From NCBI GenBank assembly GCA_041645535.1, contig JBAZPT010000002.1, positions 186,001-250,000 on the forward strand: a stretch of DNA of 64,000 nt, read 5' to 3'. Both the position numbers and the translations under genes were made by a program. Shown piece by piece: positions 40,343 to 48,343 of this stretch; within the stretch, counting starts at the first letter, position 1, and every line of letters starts with the position of its first letter. Under the pieces are notes generated by a model. The model was not told where the DNA came from and made no database searches. It saw only the letters and a list, made by a program, of their open reading frames with translations. Source of the stretch: JBAZPT01 sp041645535. GTDB taxonomy: Bacteria; Patescibacteriota; Minisyncoccia; Moranbacterales; UBA2206.

Positions 40343-42718
40343 ATGGGAAGATCAAAGAAGGTTAAAGAGGAAGATGAAAAAGAAAAAACCTCTTTTAAAT
40401 TCGACATTGCTTCAGATGTGAAGCGCAGCGCGGCGGCGATTTTTTTGTTTGCTTTGGCGCTGGTAATCGCGCTGGGATTTTTTGGCAAAGCCGGCGTGAT
40501 CGGATTATTTCTGGATAATTCTATTGGAATGTTAATTGGCTGGGCGAAAATTATTTTTCCGCTTTTTCTTTTGGCCGCCGGCATAGTTTTGCTTTTACGG
40601 CACAAAACTTCTTTTTATGTGGCCAAACTCACGGGACTGGCAGTGGCGCTCATTGGCGCGGCCGGATTTTTTCATTGGTTTTTTGAAATCGAAAAAATGA
40701 TTGAAGCTGCCAAAGCTGGCTCGGGCGGAGGCTATATCGGCTATGTGGTCGCGTATCTGGCGGTGAAGTTTTTGGGCAATGCCGGCGGACTGGTTTTGAT
40801 TCTGGCGCTTTTTCTGATCGGGTTCACTATCGCTTTCAATGTTTCACTGGCGAATCTTTTCGCAAAAATATTCAGGAAAAACGGCGAAGAAGCAGGGGCG
40901 GAAAAACCCGTTGAATTTGTGGAGGAAGTTCAAAATGAAGAAGCGGAAAAAAAAGCAGAACTGATTATGCCAGCCGCAACCGGGTCTGATTTAAAAAAAG
41001 CCGAGTCGGCGGCAGATCAGGATTCTAATATAGGAAAAATTGAATTTGTGGAAGGTCCCGACCAATTTGTGGATGAAAAATTTCTTTCAGGGCTCCAGCA
41101 TAAATCTTTTGATGTAAAAAACGGCTTGGAAGAAAAAGTTTTTGCTAAAAAAAGGAAAAGCTTCGGAACAGGCAGCGGCAAAAATTCCCAATGGATCCTG
41201 CCGCCTCTGGATCTTTTAGAGGGACGTTCCGGCAAGGGTCTGGGAGGAGATATAGATCGCAATGCGGAAATTATTCAGAAAACCTTGCATAACTTTGGCA
41301 TCGAAGTGGAAAGGGATGAAATAAAAACCGGTCCGTCGGTAACGCAATACCGTTTCCGTCCGGCCGTGGGCGTCAAGGTGGCCAGCATTTTGGCGCTGCA
41401 AAATGACATCTCGCTAGCCTTGGCCGCGCATCCGCTTCGAATAGAAGCGCCGATTCCCGGGAAAGCTTTAATTGGCATCGAAGTTCCCAATAAAGTGACG
41501 GCCCTGGTAAGGCTGCGTGATTTTATTGAAGATCCTGAATTTGTAAATCGCCAGTCGAACCTGACTCTTTCTGTCGGGGAAGATGTGGCCGGTAATTTTA
41601 TTTTTTCCAATCTGGAAACGATGCCGCATTTGCTCATCGCGGGATCCACCGGCAAAGGAAAATCAGTGGCGATAAACAGTATTATTGCAACTCTGCTCTA
41701 TCAAAATTCTCCCAAAGATCTCAAGTTTATCATGGTTGATCCGAAGCGCGTCGAACTGTCTTTGTATAACGGCATCCCGCATCTTCTCACTGATGTCATC
41801 ACTGAAAACGGAAAAGTTATCAGTGCGTTGCGCTGGGTAGTAAGGGAAATGGAAAAAAGATATCGCTTGCTGCAGGATATGGGAGCGCAAAACATAAATT
41901 CATATAATGAAAAATTTGAAAAAGGGCAGAAACGAAAATATACCAATCCCGAAACCGGAGTGATCGAAGAGCAAGACATTGATAAACTCCCGTTCATAGT
42001 CGTTGTAGTTGACGAGTTGGCGGAACTTATGATGAGCCACGGGAAAGAGGTGGAAGGGGCGATTGTCCGAATTGCCCAAATGGCGCGGGCAGTAGGCATC
42101 CACTTAATTGTTTCCACGCAAAGGCCGGAAGTAAAAGTTATAACCGGGCTCATTAAGGCCAATATTACAACCCGCATTGCTTTTCAGGTGGCGACTCAGA
42201 TTGACTCCCGGACTATCATTGATATGGCCGGAGCGGAAAAACTATTGGGCAATGGCGATATGCTGTATATGTCTACTGATACATCCAAGCCCAAAAGAAT
42301 CCAGGGAATTTTTGTAAGCGAATCGGAGGTTAAGCGGGTAGTGAAATTTATTAATAGCCAGAAGAAAAAGCTGGGTGAAGAAAGCATAGGGGAAGATATT
42401 ACCAGTCCGGCTCAAGGAGGAGCGCTGGAATTTAAAAACATGGATGAGAATAAAGACGAAGATGATTTATATGAGGCGGCGAAAGTCGAAGTAACGCGCG
42501 CCGGCAAGGCTTCGGCTACGCTTCTTCAGCGGCGCTTACGCATCGGCTATGCGCGCGCGGCGAGGCTGCTGGATGTTTTGGAGGACAATGGAATTATCGG
42601 GCCGGGGGATGGGGCCAAACCGCGGGAAGTATATGCTTCTAAGGATAATATTGAAAACGCTACAAATTATGAACGACCGATCGAAGATCAAGTGGAAAGA
42701 GATAAATGGCAAGCATAG
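40343..42718 (+). CDS. ftsK: DNA translocase FtsK/SpoIIIE
   Basis: 791 aa. Four N-terminal helices (about 30-170), an acidic linker (about 175-260), then the motor: Walker A GSTGKGKSVAINS (about 435), Walker B VVVVDELAELMM, RMAQMARAVGIHLIVSTQRPEV and the C-terminal gamma winged helix (ATLLQRRLRIGYARAARLLDVLEDNGIIGP). It pumps chromosome DNA at the division septum. It ends 6 bp before a CCCC-type repeat. Confidence 0.96.
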   Translation: MGRSKKVKEEDEKEKTSFKFDIASDVKRSAAAIFLFALALVIALGFFGKAGVIGLFLDNSIGMLIGWAKIIFPLFLLAAGIVLLLRHKTSFYVAKLTGLAVALIGAAGFFHWFFEIEKMIEAAKAGSGGGYIGYVVAYLAVKFLGNAGGLVLILALFLIGFTIAFNVSLANLFAKIFRKNGEEAGAEKPVEFVEEVQNEEAEKKAELIMPAATGSDLKKAESAADQDSNIGKIEFVEGPDQFVDEKFLSGLQHKSFDVKNGLEEKVFAKKRKSFGTGSGKNSQWILPPLDLLEGRSGKGLGGDIDRNAEIIQKTLHNFGIEVERDEIKTGPSVTQYRFRPAVGVKVASILALQNDISLALAAHPLRIEAPIPGKALIGIEVPNKVTALVRLRDFIEDPEFVNRQSNLTLSVGEDVAGNFIFSNLETMPHLLIAGSTGKGKSVAINSIIATLLYQNSPKDLKFIMVDPKRVELSLYNGIPHLLTDVITENGKVISALRWVVREMEKRYRLLQDMGAQNINSYNEKFEKGQKRKYTNPETGVIEEQDIDKLPFIVVVVDELAELMMSHGKEVEGAIVRIAQMARAVGIHLIVSTQRPEVKVITGLIKANITTRIAFQVATQIDSRTIIDMAGAEKLLGNGDMLYMSTDTSKPKRIQGIFVSESEVKRVVKFINSQKKKLGEESIGEDITSPAQGGALEFKNMDENKDEDDLYEAAKVEVTRAGKASATLLQRRLRIGYARAARLLDVLEDNGIIGPGDGAKPREVYASKDNIENATNYERPIEDQVERDKWQA

Positions 42719-42724
42719 TCATGA

Positions 42725-42829
42725 ACCCCGTTAGAAATTTTACAATTCTAATAGGGGTGATAGTAAATAGTAATTGTTTTTCAAGCTTTATCCTTGTTAA
42801 TGATAAACTTGTAAAATTTCTAACGGGGT
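42725..42829. repeat. CCCC-type element abutting the RodZ-like gene
   Basis: Outer arms: ACCCCGTTAGAAATTTTACA then A (42725-42745) against its exact complement (42809-42829), 21 bp. A degenerate extra right arm ATTCTAATAGGGGTGAT lies at about 42745-42761, so the left arm could also pair locally. The right end GGGGTG supplies the GTG start of the next gene. Confidence 0.88.
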
Positions 42830-43841
42830 GAACGGTTTTACTAAAAAAAGTGTCGGTACTCTCACGCTGGGCGAGAAGCTGGGGAAAATCCGGAGCGACC
42901 GGAGGATCAGCCTCTCGGAGGCTTCCCGCGCTACAAAAATCCAGGTTAAATATCTGGAATATTTGGAAGCAGGGGCGTATGAAAAACTGCCGGCCGATGT
43001 TTATGTAAAAGGATTTTTGCGCAATTACTCCGAATTTTTGGGCATTGATGAAAAAATTCTTGTGAAGCTCTATGAAAAAGAACGGGGCATAAAGGACAAT
43101 TTGGAAAGAGGCAAGAAGGGGAAGAAGGGAAATTTGCCGGTCGGCAGAGAGAAAATTAATATCTCTCCATTTGTCATTACTCCGCGGATCATTGCTATAA
43201 CCGCGGTTCTCCTGCTTATCTTCGGGGGTTTTTTTTATTTGTATCGGGAAGTCGGCTCTTTTGCCAGCGCTCCCCGCTTGGTTATTATCAGTCCGGAAAA
43301 AAATTATTCCACCGATGGAAATTCTGTGGAAGTTTCCGGCATAACCGATAGGGACGCGAAAATTTTCATAAACGAACAGCCGGTTATGGTAAATGATGAG
43401 GGAAAATTCCGCGAAAATCTGACCGTGCAATCAGGAACAAACACGGTCACGATCCGCGCGGTGAATAGATTTGAGAAAGTCGCCGTGGAAACGCTGACCA
43501 TTCAATCGACCTGCGCGGAGCCTCAGGAAAATCCTTCTGCCGCGGATAATCCTGAAAACGGGCAAATGGCGCAAGCGGAAAATTCCCAGAAACTGCAAAT
43601 TGAGGTTCGGGTTGATCCGGGACCAGTTTGGGTGGGCGTGGAGGCGGACGGCAACCTAGTTTTTAGCGGAACGATGCTGAGCGGGACAACGCAGTCGTTT
43701 CAGGCGGAAAATAAGATTGTCATCAATTCCGGCAAGGGGAAAGCCACTTTTGTAAAATTCAACGGCAAGGATAGGGGGGCTTTAAGCGATAGTTCCGGGG
43801 CCGCGCGGGGAGTGGAGTTTAATCGGGATACAAAGCTCTAG
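42828..43841 (+). CDS. RodZ-like helix-turn-helix membrane protein
   Basis: 337 aa. Cytoplasmic HTH_25 domain (TLGEKLGKIRSDRRISLSEASRATKIQVKYLEYLEAGAYEKLP...VYVKGFLRNYSEFL, residues about 10-75), basic linker, one helix (about 120-140), a bacterial Ig-like domain (LVIISPEKNYSTDGNSVEVSG...), and a C-terminal DUF4115-like domain (IEVRVDPGPVWVGVEADGNLVFSG). RodZ links MreB and the cell wall in rods; the extra Ig-like domain is not in E. coli RodZ. The GTG start lies in the repeat's right end. Confidence 0.85.
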   Translation: MNGFTKKSVGTLTLGEKLGKIRSDRRISLSEASRATKIQVKYLEYLEAGAYEKLPADVYVKGFLRNYSEFLGIDEKILVKLYEKERGIKDNLERGKKGKKGNLPVGREKINISPFVITPRIIAITAVLLLIFGGFFYLYREVGSFASAPRLVIISPEKNYSTDGNSVEVSGITDRDAKIFINEQPVMVNDEGKFRENLTVQSGTNTVTIRAVNRFEKVAVETLTIQSTCAEPQENPSAADNPENGQMAQAENSQKLQIEVRVDPGPVWVGVEADGNLVFSGTMLSGTTQSFQAENKIVINSGKGKATFVKFNGKDRGALSDSSGAARGVEFNRDTKL

Positions 43842-43854
43842 CTGAGGTGGCGTG

Positions 43855-43956
43855 GCCCGTTAGAGATCTGCCAATAAAATTAGTAACTTACAAGTGTTAT
43901 TTAGATAACAATTCTGCCAAATTCTGAAAAAACATTATTCCAGATCTCTAACGGGC
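43855..43956. repeat. CCC-type element upstream of recA
   Basis: GCCCGTTAGAGATCTG (43855-43870) and CAGATCTCTAACGGGC (43941-43956), perfect 16-bp arms. Unlike most members it is about 110 bp from the next start and carries GGGC rather than GGGGT at the end. Confidence 0.85.
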
Positions 43957-43972
43957 TGTGGATAACTTTGAC

Positions 43973-44005
43973 TTGCAGACTATTCTTATAGTGATACAAT
44001 ATCAC
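43973..44005 (+). promoter_or_regulatory. recA promoter with a palindromic site
   Basis: TTGCAG (43973-43978), 16-nt spacer, TACAAT (43995-44000). The -10 lies within GTGATA-CAA-TATCAC (43991-44005), a perfect inverted repeat and a candidate damage-response operator. A second -10 (TATAAT 44029-44034) is closer to the start. Confidence 0.55.
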
Positions 44006-44064
44006 TAAGAAGCTTTTGGAAATTAGAGTATAATAAAGATAAATTCAAAAGTTTGAAAAAATAT

Positions 44065-45066
44065 ATGACTAATGAAAAAAATGCAGCCAGCCACCAAGAT
44101 AATGTCGATCAGGTAGTTTCCGAGATAAAAGAAAAATTCGGCGAGGGAATGTTGATGAAACTGGGGGACATTAAAAAGGTTGATGTGGAAGCTATTTCCA
44201 CCGGTTCGATTTCTTTGGATTTGGCTTTGGGTATCGGCGGGGTGCCGCGCGGCCGAGTAATCGAAATTTATGGCCCGGAGTCTTCCGGCAAAACCACTTT
44301 AAGTTTGCATATTATCGCCAACGCGCAAAAGGTGGGCGGTACCGCGGCTTTTATCGATGCTGAACACGCGCTGGATCCGGAATATGCCAAGAAGATCGGC
44401 GTCAAAATAAATGATCTGCTGATTTCCCAGCCGGATAATGGCGAACAAGCGCTGGATATTGTGGAAACGCTAGTGCGCTCCAACGCGATTGATGTGATTG
44501 TGATCGATTCAGTGGCGGCTTTGGTGCCGAAAGCGGAAATTGAAGGCGAGATGGGCGATACGCATATGGGACGGCAAGCGCGCCTGATGAGCCAAGCTCT
44601 GCGAAAGCTCACGGCCATCATTGCTAAATCGAATACGATAGTTATTTTTATCAATCAGTTGCGCATGAAAATCGGAGTGATGTTCGGCAATCCGGAGGTT
44701 ACCACCGGCGGGCAAGCGCTCAAGTTTTATTCTTCAGTGCGCATCGAAGTGCGGCGAAGCGCGCAAATCAAAAAAGGCGAAGAAGTGGTCGGCAACCGCG
44801 TCAAAGCGAAAATAGTTAAAAATAAGGTGGCTCCGCCGTTCAAAACTACGGAATTTGATATTATGTATAATGAAGGAATTTCTCAATCCGGAGATTTGCT
44901 GGACACGGGCGTGAAATATGAAGTGGTCAAAAAATCCGGCAACTCTTATGCCTTTGAGGAGGTGAAATTGGGCGTGGGCCGGGAAACCGCCAAGGCGTTT
45001 CTTAAAGAAAATCCGAAAGTTTCGAGTGAAATCGTCAAAGCTATAAAAGCCAAGATAAAAGAATAA
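44065..45066 (+). CDS. recA: Recombinase RecA
   Basis: 333-aa recombinase. Walker A GPESSGKTT (about 63), DAEHALDPEYAKKIGV, Walker B VIVIDSVAALVPKAEIEGEMGD, loop L2 FINQLRMKIGVMFGNPEVTTGG and a normal C-terminal domain. It forms filaments on ssDNA and drives strand exchange and LexA cleavage. ATG 44065 is used; a TTG 12 nt upstream in frame is less likely. The tail is shorter and less acidic than in E. coli. Confidence 0.97.
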   Translation: MTNEKNAASHQDNVDQVVSEIKEKFGEGMLMKLGDIKKVDVEAISTGSISLDLALGIGGVPRGRVIEIYGPESSGKTTLSLHIIANAQKVGGTAAFIDAEHALDPEYAKKIGVKINDLLISQPDNGEQALDIVETLVRSNAIDVIVIDSVAALVPKAEIEGEMGDTHMGRQARLMSQALRKLTAIIAKSNTIVIFINQLRMKIGVMFGNPEVTTGGQALKFYSSVRIEVRRSAQIKKGEEVVGNRVKAKIVKNKVAPPFKTTEFDIMYNEGISQSGDLLDTGVKYEVVKKSGNSYAFEEVKLGVGRETAKAFLKENPKVSSEIVKAIKAKIKE

Positions 45067-45095
45067 TCCAGTACAAATTAATTACAAATATCAAA

Positions 45096-45593
45096 ATGAG
45101 TAAATTATTTTCCAGTTTTTTATTAGCGATTGTAACCCTTAGCTTTTTTTCTGTTCTACTTTTGCCTTCTTTGGCCGACGCCCAAGTTTCCACTCCGGAG
45201 CCGGGCTGGAAAGGCATAGTCCCTTGCGGACGAAACACAGGCACAGCCGAAGAAATGGCGCCCTGCACCCTTTGCCATTTGGTCGTTGGCTTTCAAAGAC
45301 TGGTGCAATATGGGATGTATATGGTGGTTTCGTTGGCGCTGGTCGGCATCTTCTTTGCCGGCGTGATGTATATGGTTTCTACGGGCGACGAAAATATGAT
45401 GACCCAGGCTAAGGGATTTTTAAAAGTCAGCCTCATCGGCTTCGCGGTGGTCATCGGCGGCTGGCTGATTGTCAATGTCACGATGTGGGTTTTAGGCGCG
45501 AAAACAGATCTTGGAGTTAATGCTGTAGCTTGGAATAAATTTACTTGCGACACAAAAAGCAGCCAGGGAACGGGCGGAACTACTGCCCCTTGA
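45096..45593 (+). CDS. T4SS-type pilin (VirB2/TrbC-like)
   Basis: 165 aa. Signal peptide (about 1-29, cleavage near LADAQ), a loop with three cysteines (VPCGRN, APCTLCH), then two helices (about 70-92 and 108-130) separated by MVSTGDENMMTQAK. This is the T4SS pilin family common in Patescibacteria, probably for a surface pilus or DNA uptake. The rest of a T4SS is not in the window; a small membrane protein follows. Confidence 0.82.
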   Translation: MSKLFSSFLLAIVTLSFFSVLLLPSLADAQVSTPEPGWKGIVPCGRNTGTAEEMAPCTLCHLVVGFQRLVQYGMYMVVSLALVGIFFAGVMYMVSTGDENMMTQAKGFLKVSLIGFAVVIGGWLIVNVTMWVLGAKTDLGVNAVAWNKFTCDTKSSQGTGGTTAP

Positions 45594-45618
45594 CTTTTTC
45601 TTTTAGATGGTGTATAAT
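45590..45618 (+). promoter_or_regulatory. Strong promoter driving the repeat-containing transcript
   Basis: TTGACT (45590-45595), 17-nt spacer, TATAAT (45613-45618). The expected start is near 45625, just before the inverted repeat at 45647. Confidence 0.75.
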
Positions 45619-45646
45619 GGACATATGGAGTAAAAAAGCGGGTGAG

Positions 45647-45719
45647 CCCCCACACCAATCTTAGCTTACGGTCTGGATGACCGTTTTATGTTTTATTAAA
45701 GCTAAAATTGGTGTGGGGG
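45647..45719. repeat. CCCC-type element in a possible small RNA
   Basis: CCCCCACACCAATCTTAGCT then T (45647-45667) pairs with 45699-45719 over 21 bp with one mismatch; interior hairpin ACGGTC-TGGAT-GACCGT. Flanking AAAGCGGG (before) and CCCGTTTTTGCGTTTTTT (after) extend the pairing and end in a T tract. So the whole element could be transcribed from 45625 and terminate near 45745. Confidence 0.85.
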
Positions 45720-45787
45720 TGAAAAGCCCGTTTTTGCGTTTTTTAAAGCGATAATCAATTAAAAAACCCTTAGAAAGGGGGAAAAAC

Positions 45788-45829
45788 ACCCCAGTTAAAT
45801 AATTCCGCTACGCGGAAATTTAACGGGGT
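45788..45829. repeat. Compact CCCC-type hairpin before a small gene
   Basis: ACCCCAGTTAAAT-AA-TTCCGC-TAC-GCGGAA-A-TTTAACGGGGT; right end 9 bp before ATG 45839. Confidence 0.85.
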
Positions 45830-45838
45830 AAAAAAAAT

Positions 45839-46033
45839 ATGGACGAAACACAAACACCAACACCGACGCAGGAGCCGACACAAACACCGGAACCTTGCGT
45901 TGGACCGGATTGCCCGGAATGTGTCAAGAGAGATGAGGAAACAAAAGCAGCGGACGAAATAGGGATGGCCATCTTGGTCGCTCTGATGCCGCTCTTGTCT
46001 ATCACTCTTTTTGGAAATATGGGGCTGATATAA
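45839..46033 (+). CDS. Small Thr/Pro-rich membrane protein
   Basis: 64 aa: a Thr/Pro/Gln-rich start (TQTPTPTQEPTQTPEP), a cysteine cluster CVGPDCPEC, an acidic hinge and one C-terminal helix (GMAILVALMPLLSITLFG). There is no signal peptide; the helix could insert as a tail anchor. I do not recognise the family. It follows the pilin gene and a compact CCCC-type hairpin and ends at a terminator, so a coding gene is likely but not certain. Confidence 0.55.
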   Translation: MDETQTPTPTQEPTQTPEPCVGPDCPECVKRDEETKAADEIGMAILVALMPLLSITLFGNMGLI

Positions 46034-46055
46034 AATTGAATAGTTTTTCAAAAAT

Positions 46056-46090
46056 AAAAATCCCGAGCAATCGGGGTTTTGTTTTTTTTC
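46056..46090 (+). terminator. Terminator, plus strand
   Basis: AAAATCCCGA-GCAA-TCGGGGTTTT then GTTTTTTTT. Confidence 0.85.
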
Positions 46091-46091
46091 T

Positions 46092-46128
46092 AAAGCTCGG
46101 CTTTAAAAATTTAAAAAAGCCGAGCTTT
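46092..46128 (-). terminator. Terminator for the efp operon
   Basis: AAAGCTCGGCTTT (46092-46104) and AAAGCCGAGCTTT (46116-46128), perfect 13-bp arms just beyond the efp stop; the complement continues into A/T-rich sequence. Confidence 0.65.
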
Positions 46129-46139
46129 GATCCAGTAAG

Positions 46140-46697
46140 TTATGCCCGGCTTACATACTCGCCTTTTTCCGTGTTGACTATAATTTCATCGCCGGCGTTT
46201 ACAAAAAGAGGAGTGGAAATTTTAAGTCCGGTTTCGAGCGTCACAACTTTTCCGCCAGTGGAAACAGTGTTGCCTTTGATGCCGGGCGGAGCGTCAGTCA
46301 CTCTAAGCTTCATTTTGATCGGAAGCTCGATGTTGATCGGATCGCTGTTAAAATATAAAACGGTAATTTCTGTCCCTTCAATCAGATAATTCACGGCATC
46401 TCCCAGAGCAACATTTGAAAGTGAAAATTGCTCATAAGACTCGTTGTCCATAAAAGCATATCGTTCTCCTTCTTTATACAAAAACTGAGCCTTGCTTTTA
46501 GCTATGTCTGCTTCGGAAATATGATCGGCGCCTTGGAAGGTTTTTTCCAGCACCGCTCCGGTGGCCAGGTTTTTGAGCCGCGTGCGCAACACTGCGCCGG
46601 CCCGGCCAGTCTTGGAGTGTTCATGATAAAGAACGGCGTAAGGCGCGCCGTCCAGAACAATGTTTTTTCCGGTTTTAATGTCGCTGATGTTGAGCAT
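46140..46697 (-). CDS. efp: Elongation factor P, Arg32 type
   Basis: 185 aa with the three EF-P domains. It relieves ribosome stalling at polyproline. The domain I loop reads YHEHSKTGRAGAVLRTRLKNL; counting from Met1, the tip residue is Arg32 rather than lysine. In Pseudomonas and Neisseria Arg32 is rhamnosylated by EarP; no EarP-like gene is seen here. It starts immediately after the rpsR stop (no spacer), so it is translationally coupled. Confidence 0.95.
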   Translation of the reverse strand: MLNISDIKTGKNIVLDGAPYAVLYHEHSKTGRAGAVLRTRLKNLATGAVLEKTFQGADHISEADIAKSKAQFLYKEGERYAFMDNESYEQFSLSNVALGDAVNYLIEGTEITVLYFNSDPINIELPIKMKLRVTDAPPGIKGNTVSTGGKVVTLETGLKISTPLFVNAGDEIIVNTEKGEYVSRA

Positions 46698-46937
46698 CTA
46701 TTTGACTACGAAAGGAACCAAAGCCATAACCCGCGCCTTTTTGATGGCGTTGGTCAGCGTCCTTTGGTGCCGGGCGCAGGTGCCGTGCCTTTTGGGCGGA
46801 TAAATTTTGCCCTGCGAATTCATAAAGCGGCGGATAAGATAGGCATCTTTGAAATCAATTTTGTCCATCTTGTTGTCGCAGAAAAAGCAGGACTTCTTTT
46901 CAATTTTTTGGCTGTCGTTGGGGTTATTGTAGCTCAT
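46698..46937 (-). CDS. rpsR: Ribosomal protein bS18
   Basis: 79 aa small-subunit protein. CFFCDNKMDKIDFKDAYLIRRFMNSQGKIYPPKRHGTCARHQRTLTNAIKKARVMAL is a complete bS18 core. The CxxC near the N-terminus and C in HGTCARH suggest a zinc-binding form. Ends in TAG, showing that UAG is a normal stop here. Part of rpsF-ssb-rpsR-efp. Confidence 0.97.
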   Translation of the reverse strand: MSYNNPNDSQKIEKKSCFFCDNKMDKIDFKDAYLIRRFMNSQGKIYPPKRHGTCARHQRTLTNAIKKARVMALVPFVVK

Positions 46938-46949
46938 TATATAGTTATT

Positions 46950-47020
46950 AATTTACGAACTTACAAATCTAGCGAAAGTACGAATTAGTAATTTAGTTTA
47001 ATTCGTATGTTCGTAAATAT
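46950..47020. repeat. Imperfect inverted repeat between ssb and rpsR
   Basis: ATTTACGAAC...GTTCGTAAAT outside and ACGAATTA...TAATTCGT inside. Similar ACGAATTACGAAT motifs lie upstream of ychF (about 49455-49490). Confidence 0.6.
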
Positions 47021-47048
47021 AAATTTAGTTTAAAAACAAGAATCTTTT

Positions 47049-47522
47049 TTAAAAGGGGACATCTTCGATTTTAACCTCGTCCTGCTCTTCATCCAGATTG
47101 ATAGTCGGGATTTCTTCGGCGGGAGCTTCCTGCTGTTGTTGCGGGGCTGGCTGGGGAGCTCGCGGAGCCTGCGGGGAGTATGATCCTCCGCCTTGCGGAC
47201 GAGAGCCAAGTTGCATATTTTCCGCGACTACCTCCGTAGTTCGGCGCTCAAGCCCGTCTTTGCCGGTATATTTTCTGGTTTGCATGCGGCCTTCGATATA
47301 CGCTTCCTGTCCTTTGGTGAGATATTGGCCGGTAATTTCCGCGAGCCGTCCCCATAAAACAACATTATGATATTCAGTCTGATCCTGTCTTTGGCCGCTT
47401 TTATCTTTCCAAAAACGGTTGGTGGCAAGGCTGATTGAGGCGACGGATTGGCCGCTGGAAGTGGTCCGGACTTCCGGATCCCGAGTGAGCCGCCCGACTA
47501 AGAAGACTTTGTTCACATTCAT
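47049..47522 (-). CDS. ssb: Single-stranded DNA-binding protein
   Basis: 157 aa. OB fold: MNVNKVFLVGRLTRDPEVRTTSSGQSVASISLATNRFW...TEYHNVVLWGRLAEITGQYLTKGQEAYIEGRMQTRKY. A Gln/Pro-rich linker and acidic tip EVKIEDVPF at the C-terminus bind partner proteins. The order rpsF-ssb-rpsR is the classical one. Confidence 0.97.
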   Translation of the reverse strand: MNVNKVFLVGRLTRDPEVRTTSSGQSVASISLATNRFWKDKSGQRQDQTEYHNVVLWGRLAEITGQYLTKGQEAYIEGRMQTRKYTGKDGLERRTTEVVAENMQLGSRPQGGGSYSPQAPRAPQPAPQQQQEAPAEEIPTINLDEEQDEVKIEDVPF

Positions 47523-47609
47523 AATTTTATCAGTAACTGGTAACTAGTAACTTGTAACTAGTAATAAAAAAATTTACTGGTTACCGATTACTGGTTACTG
47601 ATTACTAAA
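47523..47609. repeat. GTAAC-repeat spacer between rpsF and ssb
   Basis: Many copies of the GTAAC/GTTAC motif in both orientations (GTAACTGGTAACTAGTAAC on the left, ACTGGTTACC...ACTGGTTACT on the right), so the spacer folds on itself. Related tracts lie at 8199-8227 and within lgt (38669-38698). Confidence 0.6.
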
Positions 47610-48119
47610 TTATATATTTAAAATTTCTTCTAATTTTTTATCAATATCATCTTGGGAAACTTCAGTTTTCGGGGTTTCTTTTTCTGTATTAGCAGTTTCT
47701 GTCGGAGCGGCTTTTTCCTCCTTAACTTTAGCTTGAGCTTTTACCGCCGGAACTTCGATTTCTTTCTTCTTTGGAATAAATTTGATTTTAGCCGCTTCTT
47801 TTTCTTTCCGTTCTTCGCGCGTAGTCAGCTCTGGCAGATCTTCGGTGCGGCTGATAATGAAGCGCAAAATTCCCGGATAAAGTCCGAGTTTTTTATTAAT
47901 CGCGCCGAGCTTCTCAGTTTCTTCCAGATTAAACCGGTGGGCGACATAAAAACCGTGCGATTCTCGGTTGACTTTATAAGCCAGCTTTCTTTTTTCGGTA
48001 ACTTCTTTCTCTTCAAGAATTCCTTCCTCGGCAGTAACGATTTTTTGAATTTCTGCTTTGATTTTAGGCAATTCCGCTTCTTTTGAGATGCCAACCAGAT
48101 AGAATAATTCGTATAGCAT
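47610..48119 (-). CDS. rpsF: Ribosomal protein bS6 with a long C-terminal tail
   Basis: 169 aa. The S6 fold occupies about residues 1-100 (YELFYLVGISKEAELPKIKAEIQKIV...HGFYVAHRFNLEETEKLGAINKKLGLYPGILRFIISR). The remaining 65-70 residues are charged and repetitive (KAQAKVKEEKAAPTETANTEKETPKTE) and end in a helical DIDKKLEEILNI. The tail is longer than in most bacteria. Confidence 0.95.
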   Translation of the reverse strand: MLYELFYLVGISKEAELPKIKAEIQKIVTAEEGILEEKEVTEKRKLAYKVNRESHGFYVAHRFNLEETEKLGAINKKLGLYPGILRFIISRTEDLPELTTREERKEKEAAKIKFIPKKKEIEVPAVKAQAKVKEEKAAPTETANTEKETPKTEVSQDDIDKKLEEILNI

Positions 48120-48154
48120 TAGTTTTTTTGATTAATTAATAAAAAAATTCCTCA

Positions 48155-48298
48155 AGAAAGCCCCGCCTGCATCGCTATGCTCGCCCGAAGTCGCTACATC
48201 GTTGCGAGCGGGCGAAGCATTGCGGGCAGGCTTTCCTTGCGGATTATTATCCTCTTATCCCCGATGGACATCGGGGCGAGAAGATTCTTGGGCTTTCT
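48155..48298. repeat. Nested GC-rich palindromes between rpsF and ychF
   Basis: Outer arms AGAAAGCCC (48155-48163) / GGGCTTTCT (48290-48298). Inside, GCCTGCATCGCTATGCTCGCCCG pairs roughly with CGGGCGAAGCATTGCGGGCAGGC, and CCCCGATG-GACA-TCGGGG follows. The inner unit resembles the palindrome inside ychF at 48971-49006. No gene seen in this 220-bp gap. Confidence 0.7.
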
Positions 48299-48343
48299 AA
48301 GTTGTAAATCTAGTTTAGCAGGTCAAAGATTAATAGTCAAGAG

